Assembly (NCBI GenBank): GCA_019689615.1 | Contig: JADGHD010000353.1 | Location: forward strand, 1 to 5,674 | DNA length: 5,674 bases | Reading direction: 5' to 3' | From: Frankia sp. | Lineage (GTDB): Bacteria; Actinomycetota; Actinomycetes; Frankiales; Frankiaceae | In this document: in pieces, positions 5,674 to 5,674 of the stretch | Numbering within the stretch: the stretch's first letter is position 1 | Layout of the letters: every line of letters begins with the position of its first letter | The notes under the pieces: model-generated | What the model was told of the DNA's origin: nothing | The model's database searches: none | What the model saw: only the letters and a program-made list of their open reading frames with translations | Translations under genes and position numbers: made by a program

Positions 5674-5674
5674 G

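Overview
The window is very GC-rich, with strong G/C at third codon positions, GTG starts and Ala/Pro/Arg-rich protein tails. This points to a high-GC actinomycete. A Frankia-like genome is plausible but cannot be settled from this sequence. No tRNA, rRNA, CRISPR array, insertion sequence or phage gene is visible.

Layout, left to right. (1) Bases 3-449 (+) are the 3' end of a gene whose product ends in a GGDEF (diguanylate cyclase-type) domain and a Pro/Ala-rich tail. (2) Bases 450-986 are a long non-coding stretch with a cluster of inverted repeats (587-651 and 698-724) and a possible promoter near 828-856. (3) Bases 987-2057 (+) encode a GT-A-fold glycosyltransferase related to glucosyl-3-phosphoglycerate synthase (GpgS, family GT81). 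(4) Bases 2058-2161 are a short convergent gap with hairpins. (5) Bases 2162-2965 (-) encode a TetR-family repressor. (6) Bases 2966-3105 are a divergent control region with two clean palindromes, each overlapping one predicted promoter. (7) Bases 3106-5436 (+) encode a complete MMPL/RND-type membrane transporter. (8) A 14-bp perfect hairpin lies at 5459-5492 between convergent genes. (9) Bases 5491-5673 (-) are the 3' end of a glutamine synthetase-family gene.

The clearest functional unit is the divergent tetR/mmpL pair. The repressor most likely binds the shared control region, limiting the exporter and probably its own transcription, until a hydrophobic ligand releases it. The GpgS-like enzyme appears to be its own transcription unit. 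The GGDEF and glutamine synthetase fragments are neighbours with no evident link.

I found no new multi-gene system. The items most worth checking are the two-palindrome control region, the structured gap at 587-724, and non-canonical residues in the predicted metal and acceptor site of the glycosyltransferase.
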